Of a stretch of 64,000 nucleotides of DNA, positions 17,704 through 27,391 are shown in pieces; within the stretch, counting starts at the first letter, position 1, and each line of letters opens with the position of its first letter. Made by a program: the position numbers and the translations under genes. The notes under the pieces are model-generated. The model saw only the letters and a list, made by a program, of their open reading frames with translations. It was not told where the DNA came from and did not search any database. Source of the DNA: Leptospira selangorensis (GTDB lineage Bacteria > Spirochaetota > Leptospiria > Leptospirales > Leptospiraceae); assembly GCF_004769405.1 (NCBI RefSeq), contig NZ_RQES01000010.1, forward strand, positions 310,001 to 374,000, read 5' to 3'.

Positions 17704-18894
17704 CTATACAGTCTTAGCCTCGTTCTTATTTTCCAAAACTTTCGGTTTTTCTTTCCACCAGATAAAAGGTTGCTCTATCAGTAAAAAAATCGGCCAAGAA
17801 ACCAAGATCGCAAAACCAAAACAGATGATAAAAAGTTTAGGAAGCACACTCAAGGTAATTATTGTTTCTCCCCTGAGAGCCCATCCGGTCGCAACCCCCA
17901 TCAAAGGTATATTCCAAAGATAAACCGTAAATGTTATCCTAGATAATGGGCGAAAGATAGGTAATCCTAAGATAGTTTTAAATATACCTTCTTTCTGGAT
18001 TGCCAGGAAGATAATTAAAGCCAAGGCGATATTGAAAAAATTATTAGCAAGAGTCAATCGAATGATATGATCCCAATCGAAAGAATAAGAGATCAATATA
18101 AACACGATCGCAGTGATTCCGATTATAGAATATTTAAGTTTTCCTAAACTTTCTCCTATCGGTTTATAATCCACATATTCCGCTAAAAGCATCCCGGCGA
18201 TCATTGAATCGAATCTGTTCTCGGTCCAAAAGAGAGCCTCAGCATTCATTTGACCTTTGGAATATAGATAACATCTAGATAAGAAAGGGATAATATATAT
18301 CATAGATAATATGATCACTCTGACTTTTCTAGTCTTAGAGAACAAGAAGAAAGGGCCCAAAACTACCATCAAAAAGTAGACCTGCTGCTCTAAGGAAATG
18401 TACCAACCAACATCCAAAACTCTGGGAAAGAAGTTGGATAAGAAGATACCGTCAGCCCAAACATAATCCAGCGCCTTCTGCCCTTTCGTTATCAGCCAAA
18501 GCAAGTCCGGACTAGGATTTTGTATATGTTTTAGGTTTTCCGATTGTTTATAAAAATAATAATAAGAAAAAGCTAATGCTACGTAATAAGCGGGAAGTAT
18601 TCGTAAAGAACGGTTGATGATAAACTTTCGATAAGGAAAACTATTTTCTTTTTTATAAGATTGGAGTATACCTCCGTAATTCAGAAAGCCTCCCAATACA
18701 AAAAATACATCCACAATAGTGGTTTGGTTTTCCGCAAACCAAGATAACCAAAAAGGCATTTCTCCCATTGCTTTCCGTGAGAAAACCCAAAGATGGTTGG
18801 TCATTACCATCAAAATCCCGATTGCTCTGATTCCATTTAATGATTCTATTTCCCCTTTTTTAGAAGCAAAGATGGACAGTATATAGGATTTCAT
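17704..18894 (-). CDS. Acyltransferase-3 family membrane protein (OafA/YrhL-like)
   Basis: 396 residues with about ten hydrophobic helices. The N-terminal LNGIRAIGILMVMTNHLWVF carries the conserved R and the H of the family, and DVFFVLGGFL with the later RSLRILPAYYVAL are standard. These enzymes move acyl groups across or at the inner membrane onto lipopolysaccharide, peptidoglycan or glycolipids. Substrate unknown. It is the first gene of the run acyltransferase - lepB - ftsI - DUF115. Confidence 0.85.
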   Translation of the reverse strand: MKSYILSIFASKKGEIESLNGIRAIGILMVMTNHLWVFSRKAMGEMPFWLSWFAENQTTIVDVFFVLGGFLNYGGILQSYKKENSFPYRKFIINRSLRILPAYYVALAFSYYYFYKQSENLKHIQNPSPDLLWLITKGQKALDYVWADGIFLSNFFPRVLDVGWYISLEQQVYFLMVVLGPFFLFSKTRKVRVIILSMIYIIPFLSRCYLYSKGQMNAEALFWTENRFDSMIAGMLLAEYVDYKPIGESLGKLKYSIIGITAIVFILISYSFDWDHIIRLTLANNFFNIALALIIFLAIQKEGIFKTILGLPIFRPLSRITFTVYLWNIPLMGVATGWALRGETIITLSVLPKLFIICFGFAILVSWPIFLLIEQPFIWWKEKPKVLENKNEAKTV

Positions 18895-19061
18895 AATGAA
18901 GAGATTCTATTTCCTGAATTGAATTAAAAACTATTCAGGTATCTGCTAGCAAGAAATAAATCCGGAGAACTAAAGACCTCAAGTTACGATTTCATGGATA
19001 TGATACGAAAAGAGAAGTATTTGTCTTGCTTGCGAAGAAAATCCGGATCATTCTTCTGTAC

Positions 19062-19601
19062 ATGACTTCTAACAGCCCGATCTCACAATATGTTTCCAGA
19101 TTCAAAGCGGAGAAAGGAAAGATCTTATCCTTTCTTTCTGCGTTTCCTTTTTATGGAGAAGTCTTAAAGAACCATCAATATTACGAAACGGATAGGATGG
19201 CTCGAAATGAATTGTCCAAAAAATTGGATTCTCTCAAGGAACCTATTCGCAGGATCGAAGAAAATTTCGTCCGAGAAAGAAGAATGGACCTAATCGGTTC
19301 TACAGAGGTCTTACTTTCTGTCTTAGAAAGGCTCAAAAACGAAATTATTGGAGCAAGTTACGGTTTAAACGGATTAGGTGCCGGTTTCAAAGCGACCGAA
19401 TCAGAGTTGGAAGCTTTGGCAGAATGGGATTATTCATTGATCCATCATGCAGAAGAATTATCCACAAAAGTAAAATCTCCGAACTTCCCTCCGGAAGTTT
19501 CAGTAGACACAGTCCGGGACTGGGTTAGTAGTTTTAGATCCGAATTGGATGAGTTCGATTCCGCCTTAAAAAGTAGAAAGGATGTCTTCTTAAAACGATA
19601 A
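19062..19601 (+). CDS. Helical cytoplasmic protein of unknown function
   Basis: 179 residues from the ATG at 19062; a TTG at 19026 would add a hydrophobic dozen residues and cannot be excluded. The protein is charged and mostly helical, with stretches such as RRMDLIGSTEVLLSVLERLK and EALAEWDYSLIHHAEELS. No motif recognised. It stands 58 bases before the SPFH gene on the same strand, so the two may be co-transcribed. Confidence 0.6.
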   Translation: MTSNSPISQYVSRFKAEKGKILSFLSAFPFYGEVLKNHQYYETDRMARNELSKKLDSLKEPIRRIEENFVRERRMDLIGSTEVLLSVLERLKNEIIGASYGLNGLGAGFKATESELEALAEWDYSLIHHAEELSTKVKSPNFPPEVSVDTVRDWVSSFRSELDEFDSALKSRKDVFLKR

Positions 19602-19659
19602 TCGAATTTTTGATTTGCCGAATGTTGAGTAGTGAATAATATATTTCCAAGGAGTTCTT

Positions 19660-20652
19660 ATGGCATTAATAGACGTAATAAAATACGAAGGAAAACCGGG
19701 AGAGATCGTATGGAAGTTTCCCCGTAACGATATCAGTACCTTCGGACAGTTGGTAGTGAACGAAAGCCAGGAAGCTATCTTTTTTAAAGAAGGTAAGGCT
19801 CTGGATATTTTCGGACCTGGAACTCATACTTTAAAAACAGGAAACGTTCCTATCTTAGAAAACTTAGTGAACCTTCCTTTCGGAGGCCAAACTCCTTTTA
19901 CTGCAGAAGTAGTTTATGTCAATAAGGCTCTTATCCAATTAAAATGGGGAACTCCTGCGCCCATCCAAGTAGAAGATCCTAAATACACGATCACACTTGG
20001 AGTAAGAGCAAACGGTGCTTATAATATCAAGATCGTGGACTCCAAAGCATTTGCGGTAGGAGTAGTCGGTGCAAGAGGAGCTTATTCACAAGACGAGGTG
20101 GATAGTTTCTTAAGACCAATGATCATCACTAGACTAAGCGATTTCTTGGCAGAAGTCGTTTTAAAATCCGGAGAACCGATCACTCGTCTTAACCAACATT
20201 TAGAAGAAGCTTCTTCCGCAGGAAAGACAAAGATCCAACCCGACTTCTCCAAGTACGGGATAGAAGTTTTAGATTTTTTTGTTCAATCCATCAATTTCGA
20301 TCAGAACGATCCGAATTTCCAAAAGATCCAGAAAATTCTCACAGAGAAATTCGAGATCGATGCTCTGGGCGGAATGTACCAACAAAAAAGAATGTTGGAT
20401 ATAGGCGAAGCTGCAGCCAAGAACGAAGGTGGAAACGCAGGCCAAGGTATGTCCGCAGGTATGGGACTCGGAATGGGAATGAATATGGGGAATATGATGG
20501 CCGGTATGATGGGACAAAACAATGCCGGTGGGAATTCCAACCAGAACGATGCAACCGCGAGGCTCACAAAACTCAAGAGTATGTTGGACCAGGGCCTGAT
20601 TTCTCAGGAAGAATTTGATGCCAAAAAAAAGGACATTCTAAATTCTATCTAA
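19660..20652 (+). CDS. SPFH-domain protein with C-terminal SHOCT (YdjI-like)
   Basis: 330 residues, AAGGAG ribosome site upstream. Residues ~1-240 are the virion-core-like SPFH domain (GEIVWKFPRNDISTFGQLVV, SQEAIFFKEG, PGTHTLKTGNVP). Residues ~255-300 are a Met/Gly/Asn-rich linker with repeated MGMG/MNMGNMMAG. The last ~30 (RLTKLKSMLDQGLISQEEFD) form a SHOCT motif. Relatives form oligomers at membranes and are linked to envelope stress. No membrane helix is visible, so it probably associates peripherally. thrC begins 4 bases after its stop codon. Confidence 0.85.
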   Translation: MALIDVIKYEGKPGEIVWKFPRNDISTFGQLVVNESQEAIFFKEGKALDIFGPGTHTLKTGNVPILENLVNLPFGGQTPFTAEVVYVNKALIQLKWGTPAPIQVEDPKYTITLGVRANGAYNIKIVDSKAFAVGVVGARGAYSQDEVDSFLRPMIITRLSDFLAEVVLKSGEPITRLNQHLEEASSAGKTKIQPDFSKYGIEVLDFFVQSINFDQNDPNFQKIQKILTEKFEIDALGGMYQQKRMLDIGEAAAKNEGGNAGQGMSAGMGLGMGMNMGNMMAGMMGQNNAGGNSNQNDATARLTKLKSMLDQGLISQEEFDAKKKDILNSI

Positions 20653-20655
20653 AGT

Positions 20656-22008
20656 ATGAGCCTTACCTTCACCAAGTTGAAAGCGGAATTTCGCTGTATC
20701 AACGATTCTTGCGGAGCAACTTACGATCTGAATGATATCGTATACGAATGTCGTAAATGCGGAAGCCTTCTTCAGGTTTCCCATGATATGGGAGCTCTTA
20801 AAGAAAAATCAGGTAAGGAATGGAAGGACCTATTCGATTCCAGATTGGGTTCGGTAAAATTTCCGAACAGTTCAGGTATCTGGAACAAAAGAGAATGGGT
20901 TCTTCCTCATGTAGAAGACTCGGAGATAGTAAGCTCGGGCGAAGGTCTTTCTCATCTATTTAATTCTGAAAGACTTACAAAACATTTCGGCCTAGGCGGT
21001 CTCTGGATCAAACAATGTGGGATCTCCCACACAGGTTCTTTTAAGGACCTAGGCATGACGGTCCTTCTCTCTCAAGTAAAACATATGTTGAATAAGGGAG
21101 CCAAGATCAAAGCAGTAGCTTGTGCAAGCTCCGGAGATACTTCTGCGGCTCTTGCTTCTTATGCTGCTAAGGCCGGGATCCCTGCGATCATTTTCCTTCC
21201 TGCCGGAAAAGTTTCCCAAGCACAATTGATCCAACCTGTTTCAAACGGCGCAAAAGTAATCGCATTGGAAACGGACTTTGACGGTTGTATGAAGATCGTT
21301 AAAGAAGTTACCAAAGAAGCCGGTATCTATCTTGCAAACTCGATGAACAGTCTTCGTATCGAAGGCCAAAAAACAATCGCACCTGAGATCGTTCAACAAT
21401 TGGAATGGAAAGTTCCTGACTGGATCATTATTCCAGGAGGAAATTTAGGAAACGTATCCGCACTCGGAGCAGGTTTCGAGATGGCAAAAGAATTAGGACT
21501 GATAGATAAACTTCCTAGGATCGTTTTGGCACAGGCAGAGAATGCAAATCCTCTCTATCTTTCTTATCTGAAAAACTTTGAAGAGTTCAGTCCAGTTGAT
21601 GCGAAGCCTACTCTTGCTTCTGCAATACAGATCGGAAATCCTGTATCAGTCCAAAAAGCAATTCGTACATTAAGAAAATTCAATGGGGTTGTGGAACAAG
21701 CAAGTGAAGCTGAACTTTCAGAAGCTTCTGCCAAAACCGATCTATTCGGATTATATAATGACCCTCATACGGGAGTGGCAATTGCCGCTTTATACAAACT
21801 TATGGGCAAGGGAATTATAGCAAAAGGTGATCAGGTGGTCGTAATCTCTACTGCTCACGGTTTAAAATTCACAGAATTTAAACTCAAATTCCATGAAGGA
21901 AAAATCCCGGGAACCGATCAGAAATTGGTTAACGTTATTCGATCCTGTAAGCCTGAGGTAGGAGCCGTCATGGACGAAATCAGCGGTTTCCTACAATTGA
22001 AAGGTTAA
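20656..22008 (+). CDS. thrC: Threonine synthase
   Basis: 450 residues. PLP enzyme converting O-phosphohomoserine to threonine in the cytoplasm. The PLP Lys is K130 in ISHTGSFKDLGM; SSGDTSAALASYAAKAG and PGGNLGNVSALGAG bind the cofactor phosphate. A zinc-ribbon-like N-terminus (C14, C19, C32, C35) is typical of the longer fold-type-II threonine synthases. The gene starts four bases after the SPFH gene; no other threonine-pathway genes are in the window. Confidence 0.93.
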   Translation: MSLTFTKLKAEFRCINDSCGATYDLNDIVYECRKCGSLLQVSHDMGALKEKSGKEWKDLFDSRLGSVKFPNSSGIWNKREWVLPHVEDSEIVSSGEGLSHLFNSERLTKHFGLGGLWIKQCGISHTGSFKDLGMTVLLSQVKHMLNKGAKIKAVACASSGDTSAALASYAAKAGIPAIIFLPAGKVSQAQLIQPVSNGAKVIALETDFDGCMKIVKEVTKEAGIYLANSMNSLRIEGQKTIAPEIVQQLEWKVPDWIIIPGGNLGNVSALGAGFEMAKELGLIDKLPRIVLAQAENANPLYLSYLKNFEEFSPVDAKPTLASAIQIGNPVSVQKAIRTLRKFNGVVEQASEAELSEASAKTDLFGLYNDPHTGVAIAALYKLMGKGIIAKGDQVVVISTAHGLKFTEFKLKFHEGKIPGTDQKLVNVIRSCKPEVGAVMDEISGFLQLKG

Positions 22009-22107
22009 AATTTTTCATTTTCCGCTGGAAATTCCCGTTCTTTTTTCCTGGGCGTTTTTCGTTTTTTTCTCGTAAGCCCGCCGGGGTCCATATAATCGAG
22101 AATCCAA

Positions 22108-22842
22108 ATGTACGAGGGAATCGAGGAACTTCCTCAAGAATTCCTCTTCGAGGTCGAGACGGCCGTAAAAAAAGAAGAGCCAATTTCTATCATTACCTAC
22201 GTCCTCAGTACCAGGGGCGAAAATAAGCTCAAACATATCATCCAAACCGTCCTTTCTAAATACAAAAGAGAGGATCTGACCGAACTTATATTTACTTCCG
22301 CAAAAGAGCTGATCGTAAATGCGACCAAAGCAGCAATTAAACGAGTTCTATTTAAAGAACTAGGTCTGAATATCGCGGACCCTTCCCAATACGATCTAGG
22401 AATGGAGTCTTTTAAGGAAAATCTAGTCAGTAGAAAATTTCCCTACTATCGTAGGAAAATGAAAGAGCACGGTCTATTTGTTAAAGTTACTCTGAGCTTC
22501 AGTTCGGACCGTATCATTCTATTCGTACAAAATAATTTCACTCTCGCAGTCCGTGAAGAGAAAAGGATCCGAGAGAAGTTCGTTCATTCTAAAGAATTTG
22601 ACAATCTATTCGAATACTATATGAAATATGGTGATACCACGGAAGGTGCAGGTATGGGTATCACAATGGTGGAAATTTTGGTAGCCCAAAGCGGCTATGA
22701 CCGCCATTTGTTTACGATCTATAGTCGCCAGGACGAAAATAGAACAGTGGCTAGAGTCGAAATCCCCTTGGATCAGAATTATGTGCCCAGAAGGCAAAGA
22801 TACCAAAAATGGTTACAAGAAAAGGCTAGCGGCTTAACATGA
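22108..22842 (+). CDS. GHKL-like ATPase protein without a kinase phosphoacceptor domain
   Basis: 244 residues. ELIVNATKAAIKR at 67-79 matches a GHKL N-box, and EGAGMGITMVEILV at 179-192 matches the glycine-rich lid. The part between is unlike standard HATPase G1 (VQNNFTLAVRE at about 140-150 instead of DxGxG). There is no DHp helix, PAS or membrane segment. Such stand-alone domains often act as anti-sigma or partner-switch kinases, but the missing G1 motif makes activity uncertain. It precedes the tail-anchored protein by 38 bases. Confidence 0.6.
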   Translation: MYEGIEELPQEFLFEVETAVKKEEPISIITYVLSTRGENKLKHIIQTVLSKYKREDLTELIFTSAKELIVNATKAAIKRVLFKELGLNIADPSQYDLGMESFKENLVSRKFPYYRRKMKEHGLFVKVTLSFSSDRIILFVQNNFTLAVREEKRIREKFVHSKEFDNLFEYYMKYGDTTEGAGMGITMVEILVAQSGYDRHLFTIYSRQDENRTVARVEIPLDQNYVPRRQRYQKWLQEKASGLT

Positions 22843-22880
22843 CCTAAAGTTCTCCTTACTTCAGTTAGGTCTTTAGCAAT

Positions 22881-23966
22881 ATGGAACAGAATCCTCAGAC
22901 AAGTAAACTCCAAGAGCAGGCAAATCAAATGAACCTTGCCTTGGAATCCGTGCATACCGAAGAGCAAGCGATCGAACTTATCCAAGGAAAAATCAAAGAC
23001 GCCTATCTTCTAAAATTAAGGATCGATGTAGAGAACAAAGCCGGCGTTGTTTTAGGATTATTATCCAGATATAAAAACGAATTTTTAGAATTATATTCCT
23101 TATTCTCCAACTCTTCCGTAATCAGAAAGATCAGAACCTTCGAAGATTTCGGCCAGATCTCTCATGATATCGCTGAAGCAGCTAGACAAGAAGCTCCCGA
23201 TCCAGGTCTGTCCGACGCGATAGGAAGAATTCTTCATACTAAATTAACAAAACAAATATTAGAACAATATTATCCAATGTGGGATCGTAATGATACCGCA
23301 GCTCTAGTGAATATGCTGGAGAATCAGATCAAGACTACTATGAAGATCAATATGATACGTGTCCAAGCAGATGTGGAATACGTATCTAGTTTGAAATGTA
23401 GAGGCAAAAGTTTTTTTGCAGGTATTATCCAATCCATTCCTAAACCACCAGAAGAACCTGCTGAAGGTGCTGCTCCTGTAGAAAATTTAGATCCGGAAAA
23501 AGCCGCAGTCATGCGCCAGATCGAAACTATTCGAAAAGGTTTTGGAAGAGTTGTATTAGCTAAAACGATCTTATCCCCGGTTAACGGAATAGATTTCGAT
23601 GATCTAAACGAAGGAGACAAGATCCTACTACAACTTCCTTCCGTTTCGCCCGAAGAAAAAGCTTTAGCCAAAACTTTAGGTGCTATGGACAAAGATGGAA
23701 ACGTAAAACCCGTAATCGGTTCTTTCGTAGCGATCGCTTCCGGTAAAAACGAATATCATATTTTTGCAAAAGGTCCTGCAGGAGTTCTTTTACAAGCATT
23801 CGAAGAAAGACCAGTTCGTCTTGCCAGACCTAAAACTGCTGCGAATGCTCCTCGCCCTGCAGGTATGGGTGCAAAACAATCCGAAAGTAATAATACCCTC
23901 AACTATGCGATTTTGGTTGGAGTAGTTCTACTAGTCGGGCTACTTGCGTTTATTCTTCTTAAATAA
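22881..23966 (+). CDS. Tail-anchored protein of unknown function
   Basis: 361 residues. Cytoplasmic by prediction: no signal peptide, helical N-terminus, then an acidic Pro-rich linker (PKPPEEPAEGAAP, about 188-202) and a beta-rich part (ILLQLPSVSPEEKALAKTLG). A single membrane helix at the very C-terminus (LNYAILVGVVLLVGLLAFILLK) would anchor it to the inner membrane. No family recognised. Same strand as the GHKL-like gene and probably its partner. Confidence 0.6.
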   Translation: MEQNPQTSKLQEQANQMNLALESVHTEEQAIELIQGKIKDAYLLKLRIDVENKAGVVLGLLSRYKNEFLELYSLFSNSSVIRKIRTFEDFGQISHDIAEAARQEAPDPGLSDAIGRILHTKLTKQILEQYYPMWDRNDTAALVNMLENQIKTTMKINMIRVQADVEYVSSLKCRGKSFFAGIIQSIPKPPEEPAEGAAPVENLDPEKAAVMRQIETIRKGFGRVVLAKTILSPVNGIDFDDLNEGDKILLQLPSVSPEEKALAKTLGAMDKDGNVKPVIGSFVAIASGKNEYHIFAKGPAGVLLQAFEERPVRLARPKTAANAPRPAGMGAKQSESNNTLNYAILVGVVLLVGLLAFILLK

Positions 23967-24345
23967 ACTGCGCGATCTGGATCAGATTCCCACAAGTATC
24001 ATTTAAGACTGCGAGTTTTACAGGCCCCATTTGTGTCGGTTTCATCGTAAACTCAACTCCGAGTTTATTCAGCCTTTCATACTCTTTCTCTACATCATCT
24101 ACACCGAAAGAAGTCCAAGGAATTCCTGCTTCCTTTAAAGCCTTTTGAAACGGTTTTGCCGGAGCGAAACCCATAGGCTCTAACAATAATTCCACTCCAT
24201 CTCTTTGTTCAGGCGAAACAAGAGTGAGCCATCTACCTTCTTCCATTGGAATATCAGTTTTCTTTTCGAACCCTAAAACTTGTGTATAAAATTGAAGAGC
24301 CTTTTCTTGGTCATCCACCATCACGCTCATTACTGTAATTTTCAT
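23959..24345 (-). CDS. VOC (glyoxalase/bleomycin-resistance-like) family protein
   Basis: 128 residues. Typical betaalphabetabetabeta half-repeats: MKITVMSVMVDDQEKALQFY at the start and VDDVEKEYERLNKLGVEF later, ending in a metal-binding-type Glu/Gln region (NDTCGNLIQIAQ). VOC proteins bind a metal and act as lyases, dioxygenases or binding proteins; no substrate can be read. It lies 53 bases after an AraC-type regulator, a common pairing. The stop overlaps the end of the convergent tail-anchored gene. Confidence 0.85.
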   Translation of the reverse strand: MKITVMSVMVDDQEKALQFYTQVLGFEKKTDIPMEEGRWLTLVSPEQRDGVELLLEPMGFAPAKPFQKALKEAGIPWTSFGVDDVEKEYERLNKLGVEFTMKPTQMGPVKLAVLNDTCGNLIQIAQFI

Positions 24346-24398
24346 TCTGCATATCTTAAGGATATTGCAGAAATTAGGTCAATTTTTATGAAGAAGGT

Positions 24399-24803
24399 TT
24401 ACTTCTCCAAAATTGCTTTTTTGTATTTGGATCGAAAGGAAGAAGGACTCAAACCGGTGAATTTTTTGAATAATCCTGCAAAAGAACTAGGACTTTCAAA
24501 ACCTACTCCTTCACAAACATCTGAAACCGAAACATCTTTCAAAAGTAATTCTTTTGCATTTTTCAATCGAACGGAAATAAGATATTGGTGAGGCGTTATT
24601 CCGTAACAGGATTTAAACAATCGGATATAATGGAACTTGGATAAAAATGTTTTTCCTACAACAGAATCCAGATCCAACTTTGTATGAAAGTTTTGATCCA
24701 TAAATTGTTTGGATCCGATTACCCTGTTGATAATCTCTTTTCTAGGATATAATTTCCGATCTAATCTTTGAACTTCTTGATTATAGAAAAGTTCAGATCC
24801 CAT
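24399..24803 (-). CDS. AraC-family regulator, DNA-binding domain only
   Basis: 134 residues; two helix-turn-helix motifs, the second with the family signature VSDVCEGVGFESPSSFAGLFKKFTG shortened here as SDVCEGVGFES then FKKFTGLSPSSFR. There is no effector domain beyond a 35-residue N-terminal stretch. Its ATG shares the last A of the leuS stop (TAATG), so translation is likely coupled to leuS. Probable target: itself and the VOC gene downstream. Confidence 0.85.
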   Translation of the reverse strand: MGSELFYNQEVQRLDRKLYPRKEIINRVIGSKQFMDQNFHTKLDLDSVVGKTFLSKFHYIRLFKSCYGITPHQYLISVRLKNAKELLLKDVSVSDVCEGVGFESPSSFAGLFKKFTGLSPSSFRSKYKKAILEK

Positions 24804-27391
24804 TATCCAACTACTAGATTCACCAGTTTTCCAGGAACATAGATCTCTTTTCGGATCTGTTTTCCGTCCAAGAAAACTTGTACCTTATCCAAAGATTTTG
24901 CAATCTTGATCGCTTCGTCCCCGGCAATCTCTTTTGCAGCCTTGAATTCTGCTCTTAACTTTCCGTTTACCTGTACCACGATCATTATCTCATCGTCAGT
25001 CAGATACTTCTCCTCGTAACCTGGGAAAGTATGGTAAGTTAAAGAATTTGATTTTCCCGCTAAAGACCAAAGTTCTTCCGCTAAGTGAGGAGCAAATGGA
25101 GCGATCAACAGTAAGAACGGTTCCAGGATCTTACGAGGTCTACGTTGGCTTGGAGTTAACTCGTTTACAAAGATCATCAACTGAGAAATGGCAGTGTTGA
25201 ATGAGAAATTATTAATATCATCATCCACTTTTTTGATGGTTCTATGGAGTATTTTCAATTCATCTTCATTCGGTTCGATATCTTCCAAACGGAAAGATTC
25301 TTCTGCACCTGAATGATATAATCTCCAAACACGATTTAAGAAACGGAATACACCTTCTACACCTCTTGTGCTCCAAGGTTTTACCATTTCGAACGGTCCC
25401 ATGAACATTTCAAAAAGACGTAAACTATCTGCTCCGAAATTCGTAACCACCTCGTCGGGATTGATCACATTTCCTAAAGACTTGGACATTTTTCTTTTGT
25501 CCTCACCTAAGATCAAACCTTGGTGAACCAATTTTTTGAAAGGTTCAGGAGTAGTTACATAACCTAGATCGAATAATACCTTATGCCAAAAGCGTGAATA
25601 GAGTAAGTGAAGAACTGCATGTTCCGCTCCACCCACATATAGATCCACAGGCATCCAAGCTTTTTCCAGATTCGGATCTACAAACTTGTCCGGGTTTTCC
25701 GGATCGATATAACGTAGATAATACCAACAAGAACCTGCCCATTGAGGCATAGTATTTGTTTCTCTGGTCCCGATCTCACCCGTTTCAGGATCTTTATGCT
25801 TCAACCAATCTCCCGCTAAAGCAAGAGGAGATTCTCCTGTTCCGGAAGGTTTAAATTCTGATAAATTAGGAAGTTCTAATGGAAGTTCAGATTCCGGAAT
25901 TACCTTTGTAACTCCGGAAGGATAATGGACCAAAGGAATAGGTTCTCCCCAATATCTTTGGCGGGCAAATAACCAATCTCTGAGTTTGAATTGGGTCTTT
26001 CTTCTTCCTATCCCTTTTTTCTCCGCCCAATCAGCAGTTTTCGAGAATGCTTCCTTATATTTCAGACCATTAATAGAAACTTCGGAAGAAGAAGAATTGA
26101 TACAAACCGATTCTTTAGAATCGAAAGCACCTTGGGAAAGATCTCCTTCAATGACAGGTAGGATATCCAACCCGAAAGCTTTTGCAAATTCGTAGTCTCT
26201 TTGGTCATGAGCAGGCACCGCCATGATAGCACCGGTTCCATAACCGTATAAAACATAATCACCAATCCATACCGGGATCTTTTTAGAAGGATCTGCAGGG
26301 TTTAGTACGTAAGCTCCGGTGAATACACCTGATTTCTCTTTAGAAAGTTCAGTTCTATCCAGATCACTTTTTAAAGCGGAAACCTTTTTGTATTCCTGTA
26401 CCTTCTCCCATTGTTCTTTCGTGGTAATTGAGTCCACCAAAGGATGTTCAGGAGCAAGCACCATATAACTTACCCCAAATACGGTATCAGGACGAGTAGT
26501 ATACACTTTGATCCCGTTTTGCGGAGAAGAAGGATCAAAAGGAAATATTAACTCCAAACCTTCACTCTTTCCGATCCAGTTTTTCTGCATTTCAAGAGTG
26601 GAACCCGGCCAAGAAACCAAAGACAGATCCTCTAAGAGTCTTTCCGCGTATGCAGTGATACGCATCATATACTGTCTCATCGGTTTACGAACTACTTCGT
26701 AACCCTTTCCAACCCATTCTTCTACTTCTTCATTTGCTAAAACTGTTCCAAGGCCTGGGCACCAGTTTACCGGGATTTCTGCCTGATATACTAAGCGAAA
26801 TCCAGAAAGAATGGTTTCTTTCTTTGCGTTTGAAAATTCTTTCCAATCTTTAGCGGAGAAGGTCTCGAGGTCCTCAAATCCTTCTGAACCCTTGGATTCG
26901 AGCCTTTGGATCAATTCAGAGATTGGTTTTGCTTTAGAAGCCTGGAAATCATACCAGGAATCGTATAATTTTAGGAAGATCCACTGGGTAAATTTGTAAT
27001 ATTTCGGGTCTGTGGTCGAGATTTCCCTGTCCCAATCATAGGAAAGACCGATCAATTTGATCTGCCTTCTGAAATTGTCCACATTCTGTTTTGTAGTAAT
27101 AGCAGGATGGATTCCAGTCTGCATTGCATATCTTTCTGCAGGGAGACCGAATGCATCCCAACCCATTGGATGCAAAACTTCAAAACCCTTCATTCTCTTA
27201 TAACGAGAAATAATGTCTGTGGCAGTATAACCTTCAGGGTGACCGACATGCAATCCCGCACCCGAGGGATAAGGGAACATATCTAAACAATAGAACTTCG
27301 GTTTAGAAGAGCGTAGATCCGTTCGAAAGGAAGAATTCTTTTCCCAATAATCTTGCCATTTTGATTCAATTTTCCGAAACGGATAGTCCAT
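24803..27391 (-). CDS. leuS: Leucyl-tRNA synthetase
   Basis: 862 residues, full length for a bacterial class-I synthetase. HIGH-type motif HVGH at 48-51 in SGAGLHVGHPEGY; KMSKS motif at about 634 in EDKRKMSKSLGN. The CP1 editing domain (TRPDTVFGVSYMVLAPEHP) and the anticodon-binding C-terminal region with VQVNGKLRAEF are intact. Charges tRNA-Leu in the cytoplasm. Followed in overlap by an AraC gene, an unusual partner. Confidence 0.97.
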   Translation of the reverse strand: MDYPFRKIESKWQDYWEKNSSFRTDLRSSKPKFYCLDMFPYPSGAGLHVGHPEGYTATDIISRYKRMKGFEVLHPMGWDAFGLPAERYAMQTGIHPAITTKQNVDNFRRQIKLIGLSYDWDREISTTDPKYYKFTQWIFLKLYDSWYDFQASKAKPISELIQRLESKGSEGFEDLETFSAKDWKEFSNAKKETILSGFRLVYQAEIPVNWCPGLGTVLANEEVEEWVGKGYEVVRKPMRQYMMRITAYAERLLEDLSLVSWPGSTLEMQKNWIGKSEGLELIFPFDPSSPQNGIKVYTTRPDTVFGVSYMVLAPEHPLVDSITTKEQWEKVQEYKKVSALKSDLDRTELSKEKSGVFTGAYVLNPADPSKKIPVWIGDYVLYGYGTGAIMAVPAHDQRDYEFAKAFGLDILPVIEGDLSQGAFDSKESVCINSSSSEVSINGLKYKEAFSKTADWAEKKGIGRRKTQFKLRDWLFARQRYWGEPIPLVHYPSGVTKVIPESELPLELPNLSEFKPSGTGESPLALAGDWLKHKDPETGEIGTRETNTMPQWAGSCWYYLRYIDPENPDKFVDPNLEKAWMPVDLYVGGAEHAVLHLLYSRFWHKVLFDLGYVTTPEPFKKLVHQGLILGEDKRKMSKSLGNVINPDEVVTNFGADSLRLFEMFMGPFEMVKPWSTRGVEGVFRFLNRVWRLYHSGAEESFRLEDIEPNEDELKILHRTIKKVDDDINNFSFNTAISQLMIFVNELTPSQRRPRKILEPFLLLIAPFAPHLAEELWSLAGKSNSLTYHTFPGYEEKYLTDDEIMIVVQVNGKLRAEFKAAKEIAGDEAIKIAKSLDKVQVFLDGKQIRKEIYVPGKLVNLVVG

